Source: an uncultured Lachnospiraceae bacterium (GTDB taxonomy: Bacteria > Bacillota > Clostridia > Lachnospirales > Lachnospiraceae). Taken from it: a DNA stretch of 64,000 bases. Location: NCBI GenBank assembly GCA_946631295.1, contig CAMOZY010000007.1, positions 1 through 64,000 on the forward strand, given 5' to 3'. A program made the position numbers and the translations under genes. The notes beneath the pieces were generated by a model, which was not told where the DNA came from, did no database searches, and was given only the letters and a program-made list of their open reading frames with translations. Positions 51,296 to 60,929 of the stretch are shown here, one piece after another. The number at the start of each line of letters is the position of its first letter. The stretch's first letter is position 1.

Positions 51296-51308
51296 GCGGT
51301 CTGACCGC
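51296..51308. promoter_or_regulatory. Palindrome at the start of the P-loop-sepF operon; candidate operator
   Basis: GCGGTC-T-GACCGC, a perfect inverted repeat with one central base, overlaps the predicted transcription start. The regulator is unknown. Confidence 0.5.
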
Positions 51309-51315
51309 TAATTAG

Positions 51316-51344
51316 ATTATAGTGTAAAAACCCAAAACTTACAA
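51316..51344 (-). promoter_or_regulatory. Promoter of the P-loop-HlyD-yggS-sepF operon
   Basis: On the minus strand TTGTAA (51339-51344) and TATAAT (51316-51321) with a 17-bp spacer. Confidence 0.75.
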
Positions 51345-51381
51345 GGTTTTTATAGGTTCAAAAAACCATATAATTTTGCTC

Positions 51382-52380
51382 TTACTGACCATTCAGGATC
51401 AGTGACATTACTTCCTTCTGATGAGCATAGAGAGTGTCTGTATCGGGTGTTCCCATAACACATGAAATATAAGGATTGCCCGAAGAATCCCTGCATAAAA
51501 CTATAAGACAGTGACCTGCTCCGCCTGTTGTTCCGGTCTTTCCGCCTATAACGGTAATTCCGGCAGGGGGATTAACATCCTTATCGGTTCTTATGAAAAG
51601 ATCTGTAGATCTTACAGTTCTGTCGACTGAATTTCCGTTTGCATCATAGTATACGGTCGAATATTCGGGACTTGATACAATCTCGGTGAATTTATCGTAT
51701 TTTATGCATTCGCTGAGGATCAGATACAGATCATAGGCAGTAGTCATATGATCATCTGCATCAAGGCCGTGAGGATTCGAAAAATGGGTATTTGTTGCAC
51801 CAAGTTCTCTGGCCCTCTCATTCATCATGTCACAGAAAGCGCTGAGACTTCCAGCAATATGAACGGCAATTGCATTGGAAATATCGTTTGCAGAATACAT
51901 GAGCATGAAATGCATTGCCTGATCCATGGTCATGACATCTCCCACTTTTCCGGGAAGCACCTGTTCATCATACCTGAAGCCCGTAACTTCTTCTCCCAGA
52001 ATGATCTTTTCATCCATGGAACAGTTCTCCAGAGCAAGAAGTGCGGTCATTAGTTTGGTTGTGGAAGCAGGATGAATGGGACGATGTGCATTAACTGCAG
52101 CAAGAGCTGTGGCATTATTAACATCTACAAGAAGTACCGCTTCGATATTATTGGCCATTTCAAGTCCGGGAACCGGGATGTCTTCAGTCACAACGCAGAA
52201 GTCCCTGGCAAAAGAATCCGCCTTCAGATCCGCTGTAAATCCTCTTCCGGCAATCTCCGAAGCAAGAACAGAGGATGCATATGATGAGGAAATATTCTCA
52301 CCGCATCCTGTCAGAAGCAGTACACAAAATAACAACAAACAAACTGTCTTTACTTTATATTTTCCGTCAAAACGGATCAT
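51382..52380 (-). CDS. Lipoprotein D-alanyl-D-alanine carboxypeptidase
   Basis: A low-molecular-weight PBP that trims the terminal D-Ala of peptidoglycan peptides. The signal peptide ends in a lipobox (LLTGC, Cys26), so it is a membrane-anchored lipoprotein. The catalytic motifs are complete: Ser106-Thr-Thr-Lys109 in HPASTTKL, YSANDISNA (SxN) and GGKTGTTGGAGH (KTG). Length is 332; the PBP5 C-terminal beta domain is largely missing. It ends the long mre/rodA operon and overlaps mgsA by 4 bp. Confidence 0.92.
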   Translation of the reverse strand: MIRFDGKYKVKTVCLLLFCVLLLTGCGENISSSYASSVLASEIAGRGFTADLKADSFARDFCVVTEDIPVPGLEMANNIEAVLLVDVNNATALAAVNAHRPIHPASTTKLMTALLALENCSMDEKIILGEEVTGFRYDEQVLPGKVGDVMTMDQAMHFMLMYSANDISNAIAVHIAGSLSAFCDMMNERARELGATNTHFSNPHGLDADDHMTTAYDLYLILSECIKYDKFTEIVSSPEYSTVYYDANGNSVDRTVRSTDLFIRTDKDVNPPAGITVIGGKTGTTGGAGHCLIVLCRDSSGNPYISCVMGTPDTDTLYAHQKEVMSLILNGQ

Positions 52381-52772
52381 TTATACATTTCTCTCCATTC
52401 AAGATCCCCTCTGTCAAGGGATTTGATAAGAAGCTCCGCACTTGCAAGGTTTGTTGCAAGCGGAATATTGTGAAGATCGCAGTCCCGGAATACATTCTCT
52501 ACATTAGGTTCATGGACTGTAACATTGATCGGATCCCTCAAAAAGATGACCAGATCTATCAGATTCTGTTCAATCTGAGCTGCAAGCTGCTGTTCTCCGC
52601 CGAGATGTCCGGCAAGAAATTTATGAATACTGAGATTCGTGACCTCTTCAATCAGTCTGCCGGTTGTTCCGGTAGCATACAGATCATGTTTTGACAGGAT
52701 ACCTCTGTATGCCACGCAGAAATTCTGCATGAGCTTTTTCTTTGAATCATGTGCTATAAGTGCAATGTTCAT
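52377..52772 (-). CDS. mgsA: Methylglyoxal synthase
   Basis: MgsA converts dihydroxyacetone phosphate to methylglyoxal, a bypass of lower glycolysis. The 131 residues show IALIAHDSKKKLM, LYATGTTGRLIEE, the phosphate-binding GHLGGEQQLAAQI and catalytic Asp in FLRDP. Its location after rodA is usual in these bacteria. Confidence 0.95.
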   Translation of the reverse strand: MNIALIAHDSKKKLMQNFCVAYRGILSKHDLYATGTTGRLIEEVTNLSIHKFLAGHLGGEQQLAAQIEQNLIDLVIFLRDPINVTVHEPNVENVFRDCDLHNIPLATNLASAELLIKSLDRGDLEWREMYK

Positions 52773-52777
52773 TTCCC

Positions 52778-53947
52778 CTAATACGGCCCCTTTCCATTAA
52801 AATTGAAGGTAAAATCATCCAGCGGATTCACTGCATGTTTCACCTGAAGCCTTACATTCAGAACCACCCCAAGTCCCGAATAAAGCGTCACAAGAGATGT
52901 TAATCCATAACTTACGAACGGGAGAGGAATTCCGGTATTCGGGAGAAGAAATGTTGCAACCCCGATATTCATAAATCCCTGCATACCGATGAATATTCCC
53001 ATTCCGGCACATATTACCGCCCCTGCGGTATCAGATGCCCTGATGCCTACGGACAGACATCCTAGTGATATCATGAATAACAGGATTATCGTGACAGCAG
53101 CTCCCCTAAAGCCGAATTCCTCGCCTATTACGGCAAAGATAAAGTCCGTCTCCGCCTCAGAAATGAAGTTGGAATTCTTAACGGAGGTAATCTCGTTATT
53201 CTTATATCCTTTTCCCTCGAGCATTCCCGAACCGATAGCGGTTATCGAATTATTCTGCTGATACGCTATGTTGGGATAATCCTCGGGATAAAGAAATCCA
53301 TAGATTCTGTTAAGCTGATATTCCTCAAGAACCTCGTTATCGGGATTGAGGATATAACTCACAAAAAACACCCCGAGAGGTATCATTACCAGAAGTGCGA
53401 TTATAATTATTCTTTTCTTGATCCCGCCTGCAAACATCATCGCAGCGAAGATAAATATCAGAACAATACTGGTCGATAGATCGGGCTGTTTGTATACAAG
53501 GAAAAAAGGTACGATAAACAGTCCCATACACACTAAAAGCAGGTGCAGACTGCCGATTTTTTCCTTATATTTCATAATAAACGAGGCAAAAAATAAAATC
53601 AACAGCAACTTGGCCAGTTCAGATGGCTGGAACCTTATGGAACCTATTCTGAACCATCTTTGAGCATTATTGGTTGTCTCACCGCCGAAAATAACAAAAA
53701 ACAGCACCAGAACCGTAAATGCATATATCGGGATCCAGAATTTCAGTATGAAATGATAATCGATCAGCGAAGCGATTATCATAAAGATCGAACCGACAAC
53801 AATCCCGGCTATCTGTTTTTTGACATTATCTGCCCCTGCTTCACCCATTGCCGAGCTTATGGCAAAAACTCCTATAATGGATAAAGCAAGCGTAAAGATT
53901 ATTAACTTGAAATCGTAATCCCTAAGCCTGTAACTTTTTAGAATCAT
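52778..53947 (-). CDS. rodA: RodA/FtsW-family SEDS glycosyltransferase
   Basis: A SEDS peptidoglycan polymerase for lateral wall growth. Ten membrane segments can be traced in 389 residues. Conserved features include PSELAKLLLILFFA, KQPDLSTSIVL, AVIGEEFGFRG and a terminal PFVSYGLTSLV. The start at 53947 follows GGAGAAG and overlaps minC by 26 bp. Location in the mreBCD operon indicates RodA rather than FtsW. Confidence 0.93.
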   Translation of the reverse strand: MILKSYRLRDYDFKLIIFTLALSIIGVFAISSAMGEAGADNVKKQIAGIVVGSIFMIIASLIDYHFILKFWIPIYAFTVLVLFFVIFGGETTNNAQRWFRIGSIRFQPSELAKLLLILFFASFIMKYKEKIGSLHLLLVCMGLFIVPFFLVYKQPDLSTSIVLIFIFAAMMFAGGIKKRIIIIALLVMIPLGVFFVSYILNPDNEVLEEYQLNRIYGFLYPEDYPNIAYQQNNSITAIGSGMLEGKGYKNNEITSVKNSNFISEAETDFIFAVIGEEFGFRGAAVTIILLFMISLGCLSVGIRASDTAGAVICAGMGIFIGMQGFMNIGVATFLLPNTGIPLPFVSYGLTSLVTLYSGLGVVLNVRLQVKHAVNPLDDFTFNFNGKGPY

Positions 53948-54614
53948 AAATCTTCTCCATAACAACCCTGTTAAGAGGGCTTATGGTTATCTCACCTTCA
54001 CATATTCTGGCAACCTTTGGAGAACTTTTAAGTACTGCGGACCAGATGGGTTTTGATTCAGGCACATACCTGTTTTCGCCTATCATAAGCTCTTCAGCTT
54101 CCATTTCGATAGAACATATAAACGCTGACTCATCTCCTGCAGTGCCTGCATGCGCTTTTCCGTAAAGTCCGCCCAAAACAATGATATTTCCGGCACTTCG
54201 TATCTCGCTTCCGGGGTTTACATCTCCGAAAATAATGATACTGTCATCAATATCTATCACCTGTTTGTTCATCACAGAACCATGAAGTATCCTACACTTA
54301 TCATCATCGTTCATCCTCTCGTCAAGGATCTCTCCAACCTTCCTTATATGTTCCTGGTCGTTCTCATTTTTGCCGACAATGCAAGCAATATTCACATCAC
54401 AGCTTGCATTTATGGCATCAATTACAAGAGATTCCTCAAAATCAGACAGTTTACGTCCGTCTATATCAAGAATAATGCTGCCTGAGCCAAGAAACTTACG
54501 TGATTCATAGAACTTATCCCTGATGTATCCCAGAAGTTCATTAAAGCCCATATCAGGATCCAGGATCAGTTTTATGGCTCCGTTATAGCTTTTTAAGATT
54601 GCACCCTGATTCAT
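53922..54614 (-). CDS. minC: Septum site-determining protein MinC
   Basis: MinC inhibits FtsZ away from midcell and needs MinD to reach the membrane. The 230 residues have an N-terminal domain (FNELLGYIRDKF, GSGSIILDIDGR) and the C-terminal beta-helix (IIFGDVNPGSEIRSAGNIIVLGGLYGKAHAG). The usual next genes minD and minE are absent; rodA starts inside the end of minC. Confidence 0.93.
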   Translation of the reverse strand: MNQGAILKSYNGAIKLILDPDMGFNELLGYIRDKFYESRKFLGSGSIILDIDGRKLSDFEESLVIDAINASCDVNIACIVGKNENDQEHIRKVGEILDERMNDDDKCRILHGSVMNKQVIDIDDSIIIFGDVNPGSEIRSAGNIIVLGGLYGKAHAGTAGDESAFICSIEMEAEELMIGENRYVPESKPIWSAVLKSSPKVARICEGEITISPLNRVVMEKIYDSKKLQA

Positions 54615-54629
54615 CTGTAAGAATCCTTT

Positions 54630-57497
54630 CTAGTCTCTTGTTTCAATTGTCTGGAAAGCAGACTGGTCAACCTCTGGTTCAACATGGTAATAAGCCTGCA
54701 GGCATTCATGTGCAAGCTGTGCAGCGTAATCCGAATAGAATCCGAAAGGTATACGCACGCTCAGAGCCACCTCAGCCTGTCCCCTTGCCGGAGCAAATGC
54801 AATATAAAGCGCATGGTCGGGCTTTGACCTTGACTGCTGTGCAGTTCCTGTTTTACCCGCTACAGTAACCGGAATATCCGCAAAATAAGGCTTGGCCTCT
54901 ACACCGTCGATCATACCGTTTATTATCGCATTCCACTGGTAATCCTCCATTGTAACGGTATTATAAACAACCGGTTCATGTTCCCAGACAGTGCGGCCAT
55001 ATGAATCCTCTATATGATCAAGAAGCGTCAGATCATATGTAGTTCCGCCGTTTGCGATGGACGAAACATACCTTGCAAGCTGGGTCGTGGTAAAAGCATT
55101 TGTACCCTGTCCTATATAGGAACGTACGGAGTCAAGATCCGAAACATCAGGTTCATATTCGGATATCTCTATTCCGGAACGCTGAGTGAGTCCATACATG
55201 TCAGCATATTTATAGAGATATTCAAGACCCGCTTTATCATCATATATTCCGCCAAGAGTCGCAAATCTGTAACCGACATGGAAGAAATACAGATTACACG
55301 AATCCCTGATCGCAGTCCTTACAGTTTCATTTCCATGAACAGCAGTACACTTTGGAGGTGGTTCGATCTCTGTGAATATTCCGGAACAGTTAAAAAGTGT
55401 TGAAGTATTGATTATCCCTTCACACATTCCGGCAGTTGCGGAAACAATCTTAAATGTGGATCCGGGCGCAGACTTATACTGAGTTGCAAAATTAAGAAGC
55501 GGCGACGAGTCATCATTTATAAGTCTGTTATAATATGCGGCATCAACAGAGTTTGCCATAAGATTATTGTCATATCCCGGATATGACACAAGTGCAAGTA
55601 TCTGTCCGCAGTTAGGATCAGTCATGACTACAGATCCGTTACAGGGTTCAAGTGCGAGCTGTGCCGGAGTGATATCAAGATTTGATATCCTGTTCATCAT
55701 AAAAGTAAATGCGGAGACAGCACCGGAATTGAGACGGTTCATATCCTCTACAGGTATATTTATAGCCTGCTGCTCATACAAAAGTCTGCATACCATATAT
55801 CCCGTGAGTTTATCATTAAGTATCATATACTTATAGAATCTCACCTGGTATTCGGAATCCGAATCACAGAGCTGGAATATCTTAACAAGAAGCGCATCAA
55901 ACACCTCTGATGAATCAGCATATTTTTCATCAAGTTCAAGTCTGGAGATATCGACCCATCCCTGTGCAATGGCATGTTCAAGGAGTTCACCTAGGCTCAC
56001 ATCACCCTCGTCATTCCATGCCTTATAAACGGCATCATTTTCATCCAGTTCGGAACTCATGATGATACCGTTATTTATCAGCAGTTTTACGATGTAATAC
56101 TGATATACCTTATATTCATCGCTAAGCTTTTCATAGGGAGTTCTGGTAACTCTCATTCCCTGTTCAAGCGTTGAATAAACGGTTTCTTTATATGACAGGA
56201 ACCTGCTGTATACCTCTTTTTCCATATCCATGGCATCTTCAGTGCCAAAGTGTGATACATCAAGAACACTGTTTCTGAAAACAGCATAATATACATCAGC
56301 TATGGGAATGGTTTTAACGGAATCGGTGGTCTTTACGGCATATTTTGCATTCTGAATCTTCTGAGTAAGTATATAGGCAAGCTTTCTTTCGGTTATATCA
56401 TAAAGCTCCATTGTAAGATTCATATCTATGGACAGATAAACATCCTGCCCTCTGACCGCATCACGATGTTCAAGAACCGATAACACCTTACCGGTATTAT
56501 CAACCATTACTTTCTCGTATCCTTTGGTACCCTGAAGAGTAGTCTCAAGATAGCTTTCAATGCCCGATTTTCCAACAACATCCTCATAAGTGTAGGTTCC
56601 GGCAGCAGCGCCTTCATCGATCATTCTCTGGTTGAGTGCTTCAATCTCCTCCTGTGATATCCTTCCGGTGTATCCGAGAATGTGCGCAAAATACTGGCTG
56701 TTAACATATCTTCTTATAGTGTCTTCCTGTATCGATACTCCGGGAAGAACATCGGAATTTTCCATTATTACCGCAACGGTTTCTTTTGAAACATCGGTCG
56801 CAACGGTCGTGCCGATATACTTTCTGTACGAAGTAAGGCTCATGGCATATCTTATGGAAACTACCTGCAGCCATTCTTTATTCGTATATCCTTTGCCCTC
56901 TATGAATTCAGACTTTCTGTCTTCCGGATCAGTCAGCTGTCCTACTGCGAATCTGTAACCTTTTCCGGAATTTCTGCTCAGATATATCATGACCTGAACA
57001 GGAGTAGAGGCCAGTTCTTCTTCAGTAAGATCATTTGCGTCCACATGATCATATACGTCAGCAAGGAAACGTCTGAGCTGTGAGTCGGAAACGGTATAGA
57101 TAAATTCGCCGTCTGCATCAAGTGAGATCCTGAAATCGGAATCGATGGTATCTCCGTTTTTTTCAATGAGCTTGACGAGTCTGTAAATAAGATCGTTTAA
57201 TTTGGCATCCTTGCCGGAACCTGCTTCAAATGTATCCTCGATATTGATGGTATAAGCAAGTTCGTTATATGCAAGAAGATTTCCGTTACGGTCATAGATA
57301 TTTCCTCTTGTCGGCATGATATCCCTGGTTTTTTCCTGCTCGAGCACAAAGTTATCAAGGAATTCCTGACCGCGGATTATCTGAAGATAAAAACATCTGT
57401 AAAGAAGTATGCCGCAAAGACAGACCATGATCAGATACAGGATCGTCACACGGCTGGTGAAGATACTTATTATCCTTTCCCTTAAGCCGTCAAACAT
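54630..57497 (-). CDS. Penicillin-binding protein 2 (class B transpeptidase of the elongasome)
   Basis: A 955-residue PBP2 with an N-terminal membrane helix (about 14-37), a pedestal domain, and the transpeptidase domain. Active Ser680 lies in SAPGSTFK, SCN in DSCNLYFF, and KTG in AGKTGTAQQS. The length exceeds the usual 600-700 because of about 200 extra residues (roughly 380-590) before the transpeptidase domain. It overlaps mreD by 8 bp and is followed by minC. Confidence 0.93.
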   Translation of the reverse strand: MFDGLRERIISIFTSRVTILYLIMVCLCGILLYRCFYLQIIRGQEFLDNFVLEQEKTRDIMPTRGNIYDRNGNLLAYNELAYTINIEDTFEAGSGKDAKLNDLIYRLVKLIEKNGDTIDSDFRISLDADGEFIYTVSDSQLRRFLADVYDHVDANDLTEEELASTPVQVMIYLSRNSGKGYRFAVGQLTDPEDRKSEFIEGKGYTNKEWLQVVSIRYAMSLTSYRKYIGTTVATDVSKETVAVIMENSDVLPGVSIQEDTIRRYVNSQYFAHILGYTGRISQEEIEALNQRMIDEGAAAGTYTYEDVVGKSGIESYLETTLQGTKGYEKVMVDNTGKVLSVLEHRDAVRGQDVYLSIDMNLTMELYDITERKLAYILTQKIQNAKYAVKTTDSVKTIPIADVYYAVFRNSVLDVSHFGTEDAMDMEKEVYSRFLSYKETVYSTLEQGMRVTRTPYEKLSDEYKVYQYYIVKLLINNGIIMSSELDENDAVYKAWNDEGDVSLGELLEHAIAQGWVDISRLELDEKYADSSEVFDALLVKIFQLCDSDSEYQVRFYKYMILNDKLTGYMVCRLLYEQQAINIPVEDMNRLNSGAVSAFTFMMNRISNLDITPAQLALEPCNGSVVMTDPNCGQILALVSYPGYDNNLMANSVDAAYYNRLINDDSSPLLNFATQYKSAPGSTFKIVSATAGMCEGIINTSTLFNCSGIFTEIEPPPKCTAVHGNETVRTAIRDSCNLYFFHVGYRFATLGGIYDDKAGLEYLYKYADMYGLTQRSGIEISEYEPDVSDLDSVRSYIGQGTNAFTTTQLARYVSSIANGGTTYDLTLLDHIEDSYGRTVWEHEPVVYNTVTMEDYQWNAIINGMIDGVEAKPYFADIPVTVAGKTGTAQQSRSKPDHALYIAFAPARGQAEVALSVRIPFGFYSDYAAQLAHECLQAYYHVEPEVDQSAFQTIETRD

Positions 57498-58014
57498 CCT
57501 GCTTCTCTCTTTCCTTTCTTATACGGTAATTCTTAAAAAATGTATCTATGGCAAGAAGTATCGGATAAATGACAAGTGAAACAAGAAGTGTATAGAACAC
57601 CTCAGGGAAAATGACATTCAGCATATAATAGCCGATACCGAGTCTTCCCCTCAAAAGAAAGACAATGATGTAATACATAAGACCGTATGAAACATCGCTC
57701 AGTGTAATAAGAATAAGGGGAAGTCTGATGTCTTCAGCATAGAAAAGATCACTGAATCCGCCGTTTATATATGCGATAAGCATAATGATCAGCGCATTCA
57801 GACCAAGCATCGGACTGAAGAATATGTCAATAAGAAGTCCACAGAAAAAACCGCATATCGCACCGGTCTTCTCACCATAGAAAAAACCGTATATGCATGC
57901 AATGAGGACCATAAAATTGGGGACTATATCACCAAGCTTCAAATATGTGAAAACACATGACTGAAGCAGAAAGAAAAAAGGTATTGATATTGCAACTAAG
58001 ATTCTCTGGATCAT
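57490..58014 (-). CDS. mreD: Rod shape-determining protein MreD
   Basis: A 174-residue membrane protein with about five hydrophobic segments and the GFFCGLLIDIFFSPMLGLNAL motif. It overlaps mreC by 4 bp and PBP2 by 8 bp. Confidence 0.92.
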   Translation of the reverse strand: MIQRILVAISIPFFFLLQSCVFTYLKLGDIVPNFMVLIACIYGFFYGEKTGAICGFFCGLLIDIFFSPMLGLNALIIMLIAYINGGFSDLFYAEDIRLPLILITLSDVSYGLMYYIIVFLLRGRLGIGYYMLNVIFPEVFYTLLVSLVIYPILLAIDTFFKNYRIRKEREKQDV

Positions 58015-58880
58015 TCGTAATCGTTATTTTTCATATCAGTGATCACAAGCACTGTTTCTAGGTAATCAAAATCAGTCGCGCATGTAATGGTACCTGACTT
58101 GGTCAGATTGTTTGCATCATTGGTGACCGTATCTATGTATCCGATAAGAAGTCCCGGAAGATATTTATCGCTGATATTGCTGGTTACAACTTTGTCACCC
58201 TTGATAACTGCCCCATCAGGATCTGTAAGCTGTGAAAAAGAAAGCAGGCCCTTGTCGGCCATTTCAAGATCTCCGGATACTATCAGAGTAAGATCAGACG
58301 ACACCACCTGACCGCTGACATTCATCCCGTCAGAGATTATAGAAGTGACTCGTGCCCAGTTAGGTCCGATCTTGGTTATCCTTCCTATAAGTCCGCCGCC
58401 CGCAATGACATTCATATCAAGAGCAAGTCCGTCATCGGTTCCCTTATCAATGATAAAAGAGTCATACCAGTTTCCCGGATCCTTGGCTATTATCCTTGCC
58501 CCGACTTTATTGTAGGAATAATACGTTTCAGACAGTTCAAGAAGGTTCTGCATATCTATCAGCTCGTATCTTTCCTGTGTCAGGATCGTATTTTCCTCGG
58601 TAAGTCTTGCAATCTGCTCTTTTAGTCTCTCGTTTTCCTCAAGAAGTGACTGTACGGAATTAAGTTCATCCCTTCTGTTTCTCAGCCACTCCCCCGCTCT
58701 TGATATTCCTCTTTCAAAAGGAACCAGGATCTTTCCGGCGACAGTTGAAGTCGGAACATCAAAAACAGTGGTTCCGTAAGTCAGAACCATCAGTAAAATA
58801 CATATACAGGTTAAAATAAGGAGGAGATATTTACCCGGCAGAGTAAATCTCTCCCCCTTTGACTTCACGATAGGACTCAT
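58011..58880 (-). CDS. mreC: Rod shape-determining protein MreC
   Basis: A 289-residue bitopic protein: membrane helix at about 18-38, a coiled coil at about 70-115, then two beta domains (ARIIAKDPGNWYDSFIIDKG, AGGGLIGRITKIGPNWARV). It scaffolds the elongation machine outside the membrane. It overlaps mreB by 4 bp. Confidence 0.95.
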   Translation of the reverse strand: MSPIVKSKGERFTLPGKYLLLILTCICILLMVLTYGTTVFDVPTSTVAGKILVPFERGISRAGEWLRNRRDELNSVQSLLEENERLKEQIARLTEENTILTQERYELIDMQNLLELSETYYSYNKVGARIIAKDPGNWYDSFIIDKGTDDGLALDMNVIAGGGLIGRITKIGPNWARVTSIISDGMNVSGQVVSSDLTLIVSGDLEMADKGLLSFSQLTDPDGAVIKGDKVVTSNISDKYLPGLLIGYIDTVTNDANNLTKSGTITCATDFDYLETVLVITDMKNNDYE

Positions 58881-59887
58881 TTACCCATACCCTCTGCACT
58901 TTGTGCAAGACTGGAATAATCGGGATCCTGGATGATCCTTCCGAGCCCGAAAGCAGTTGATGTGATTGGCTCATCGGTAATGTTTACCTTAAGTCCGGTA
59001 CCGTCCGCTATCCTCTCAACAAGGTGTGAAACCTGGCTTGCTCCACCGGTAAGGTAGATACCGTTTCTGAAGATATCAGCTGACAATTCAGGCGGCGTTC
59101 TCTCAAGGATAAACTTAATATTGTCTATGATCGTCTTGAAATTTCCTTCAAGTGAATCAGCAATGAGTTTAGTGGGAATTTCACGCTGTACGGGAAGACC
59201 GGTAACTATGTCTCTTCCGTATACAAGAGCTCCCTTTCCTTCTTTTTCAAGATCCTTGAGCTTTTTCTTGATCTCCTCGGAGGTTTTTCCGCCGATCATA
59301 AGACCAAACTCATTTCTTACAGCAGCTCTTATGGAATCATCGAACTTAAGTCCGCCTTCCTTTATCAGCTTAGATAAAACAATTCCTCCTAGGGAAAGAA
59401 CTGAGATCTCAGTTGTCTCAAATCCAACATTTACAACCAGAACACCGACAGCATTCTTGACATCAATGCCCATGCCAACGCCGTCAGCAATAGCCATCTG
59501 GGTAACATAGATCTTATGAGCCTTGATCCCGGCTTCCTTAAGAAGATCGTAGAAAGCCCTCTTCTCAACATCGGTGATATCATAGGGAACAGCAATAAGG
59601 AAATCGGCATTTTTAAGAGTTCCGCCCTGAAGATCTGTTATAAGATACTTTACAAGCAGCTCAACATTACGAAGGTCTGAAATGACACCGCATGACAGAG
59701 GGTATGATATCTGAATATTGGACGGAGCCTTCTCATGCATCTCATAAGCAGAATCACCGTATGCGAAAAACTCTGACTCATCCTTGATCGCGATCATATT
59801 CTTCTGGATGGTAATTGTATTGTCGTTATTATTGAAAATCTTGATATGATTGGTACCAAGGTCGATACCGTAAGCATTTGCTGCCAT
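58877..59887 (-). CDS. mreB: Rod shape-determining protein MreB
   Basis: MreB is the bacterial actin that orients cell wall synthesis. The 336 residues show the phosphate 1 motif YGIDLGTNHIKIF, VPYDITDVEKRA, phosphate 2 region VNVGFETTEISVLSLGG and adenosine motif LTGGASQVSHL. It is a somewhat divergent member (IDLGTNHIKI in place of IDLGTANTLV), yet context with mreC and mreD is clear. Confidence 0.92.
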   Translation of the reverse strand: MAANAYGIDLGTNHIKIFNNNDNTITIQKNMIAIKDESEFFAYGDSAYEMHEKAPSNIQISYPLSCGVISDLRNVELLVKYLITDLQGGTLKNADFLIAVPYDITDVEKRAFYDLLKEAGIKAHKIYVTQMAIADGVGMGIDVKNAVGVLVVNVGFETTEISVLSLGGIVLSKLIKEGGLKFDDSIRAAVRNEFGLMIGGKTSEEIKKKLKDLEKEGKGALVYGRDIVTGLPVQREIPTKLIADSLEGNFKTIIDNIKFILERTPPELSADIFRNGIYLTGGASQVSHLVERIADGTGLKVNITDEPITSTAFGLGRIIQDPDYSSLAQSAEGMGK

Positions 59888-59910
59888 ATGGATCCTTTCT
59901 TCAGGAGTTT

Positions 59911-60591
59911 TTATAGCTCTCCGTTTTCACTAAAACTGTAATATCTGTTATCGCCGATGATTATATGATCAAGCAGCGGAATTTCTATCATGCTGCAGCT
60001 TTCCTGCAGTTTTAATGTAAGACTTCTGTCATCTGCTGATGGAGTCGGATCACCGCTGGGATGATTATGCAGAAGTATTATCCTTACAGCCTCCGCATCA
60101 AGTGCTTCCAGAAGTACCGATCTTATAGGTGTGAGTGATCTGTTTACGCTCCCTCTGGTAAGCTCGGTTTCTCTTATGATCTGACCCTTACTGTCAACGC
60201 TCAAAAGCAGGACGCATTCAGATTTGTTATGCCTCATCCGCTCCATATAATACTCAGCAACTGTCGAGGCACTTCTTACATTAAGTCCGCTCTTCAGCCT
60301 GCTCTCATGCATCCTCAGGGCTATCTCTGCAAGACATTTGAGTTTGATTGCTTTGACTTTCCCGATCCCCGGAACTTCTTCCAGCTGTCTTATATCGGCA
60401 TCAATAAGTCCCAGAAATCCACATCTGGGATATTTTCCAAGATCAAGGACTCTTCTTGCTATCTCAACCGCATCAGTTCCCTTTATCCCTGTCCTTAAGA
60501 TTATCGCAAGAAGTTCGGCATCAGTAAGTGCAGCGGCACCGAATACCTCGAATCTCTCATAAGGCTTTTCGCATTTCTCAGATTCTTTCAT
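59911..60591 (-). CDS. radC: RadC family JAB-domain protein
   Basis: A 226-residue protein with an N-terminal helix-hairpin-helix region (EEVPGIGKVKAIKL) and a JAB/MPN metalloprotease-like domain with HNHPSGDPTPSADD. Its role in repair is unproven. It often stands just before mreB in Firmicutes, as here. Confidence 0.94.
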   Translation of the reverse strand: MKESEKCEKPYERFEVFGAAALTDAELLAIILRTGIKGTDAVEIARRVLDLGKYPRCGFLGLIDADIRQLEEVPGIGKVKAIKLKCLAEIALRMHESRLKSGLNVRSASTVAEYYMERMRHNKSECVLLLSVDSKGQIIRETELTRGSVNRSLTPIRSVLLEALDAEAVRIILLHNHPSGDPTPSADDRSLTLKLQESCSMIEIPLLDHIIIGDNRYYSFSENGEL

Positions 60592-60652
60592 TTACGCCTT
60601 TCCCCTTCTCCGGGACAGACACATCGGGCTTAATCCGATGCAAACGTAAATG

Positions 60653-60895
60653 TCAGACTTTTATGAACTTAAAAACCAAAAATGCTATTACTATTCCAAG
60701 GATTCCGGCAATATTGATATTAAAGCTAAGTCCAAATGTCAGTATCAGGAATCCGAGATTCAGTTCAACGGGCGAAGTGAGCCCGAATGCTCCGCCATAG
60801 GACAAAAATTCTATTCCACTGTGCTGCCCGATAAGGTTTCCAAGTATATAACCTATTACTATCAGGAAGAACAGCACCCAGCCTCTGTATTTCAT
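60653..60895 (-). CDS. Small DUF4321 membrane protein
   Basis: An 80-residue protein with two hydrophobic segments (about 5-24 and 50-78). It fits DUF4321 members, which are found beside radC or maf in clostridia. Function unknown. A weak hairpin (CATCGG/CCGATG near 60630) follows it without a T-tract. Confidence 0.8.
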   Translation of the reverse strand: MKYRGWVLFFLIVIGYILGNLIGQHSGIEFLSYGGAFGLTSPVELNLGFLILTFGLSFNINIAGILGIVIAFLVFKFIKV

Positions 60896-60929
60896 AAACG
60901 TCAGCTCCTAACCAAAAATCCATAATATT

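Noticed and set aside
60624-60642. Terminator after the DUF4321 gene
   Set aside because: There is a six-base stem but no T-tract, and downstream radC appears to be in the same operon.
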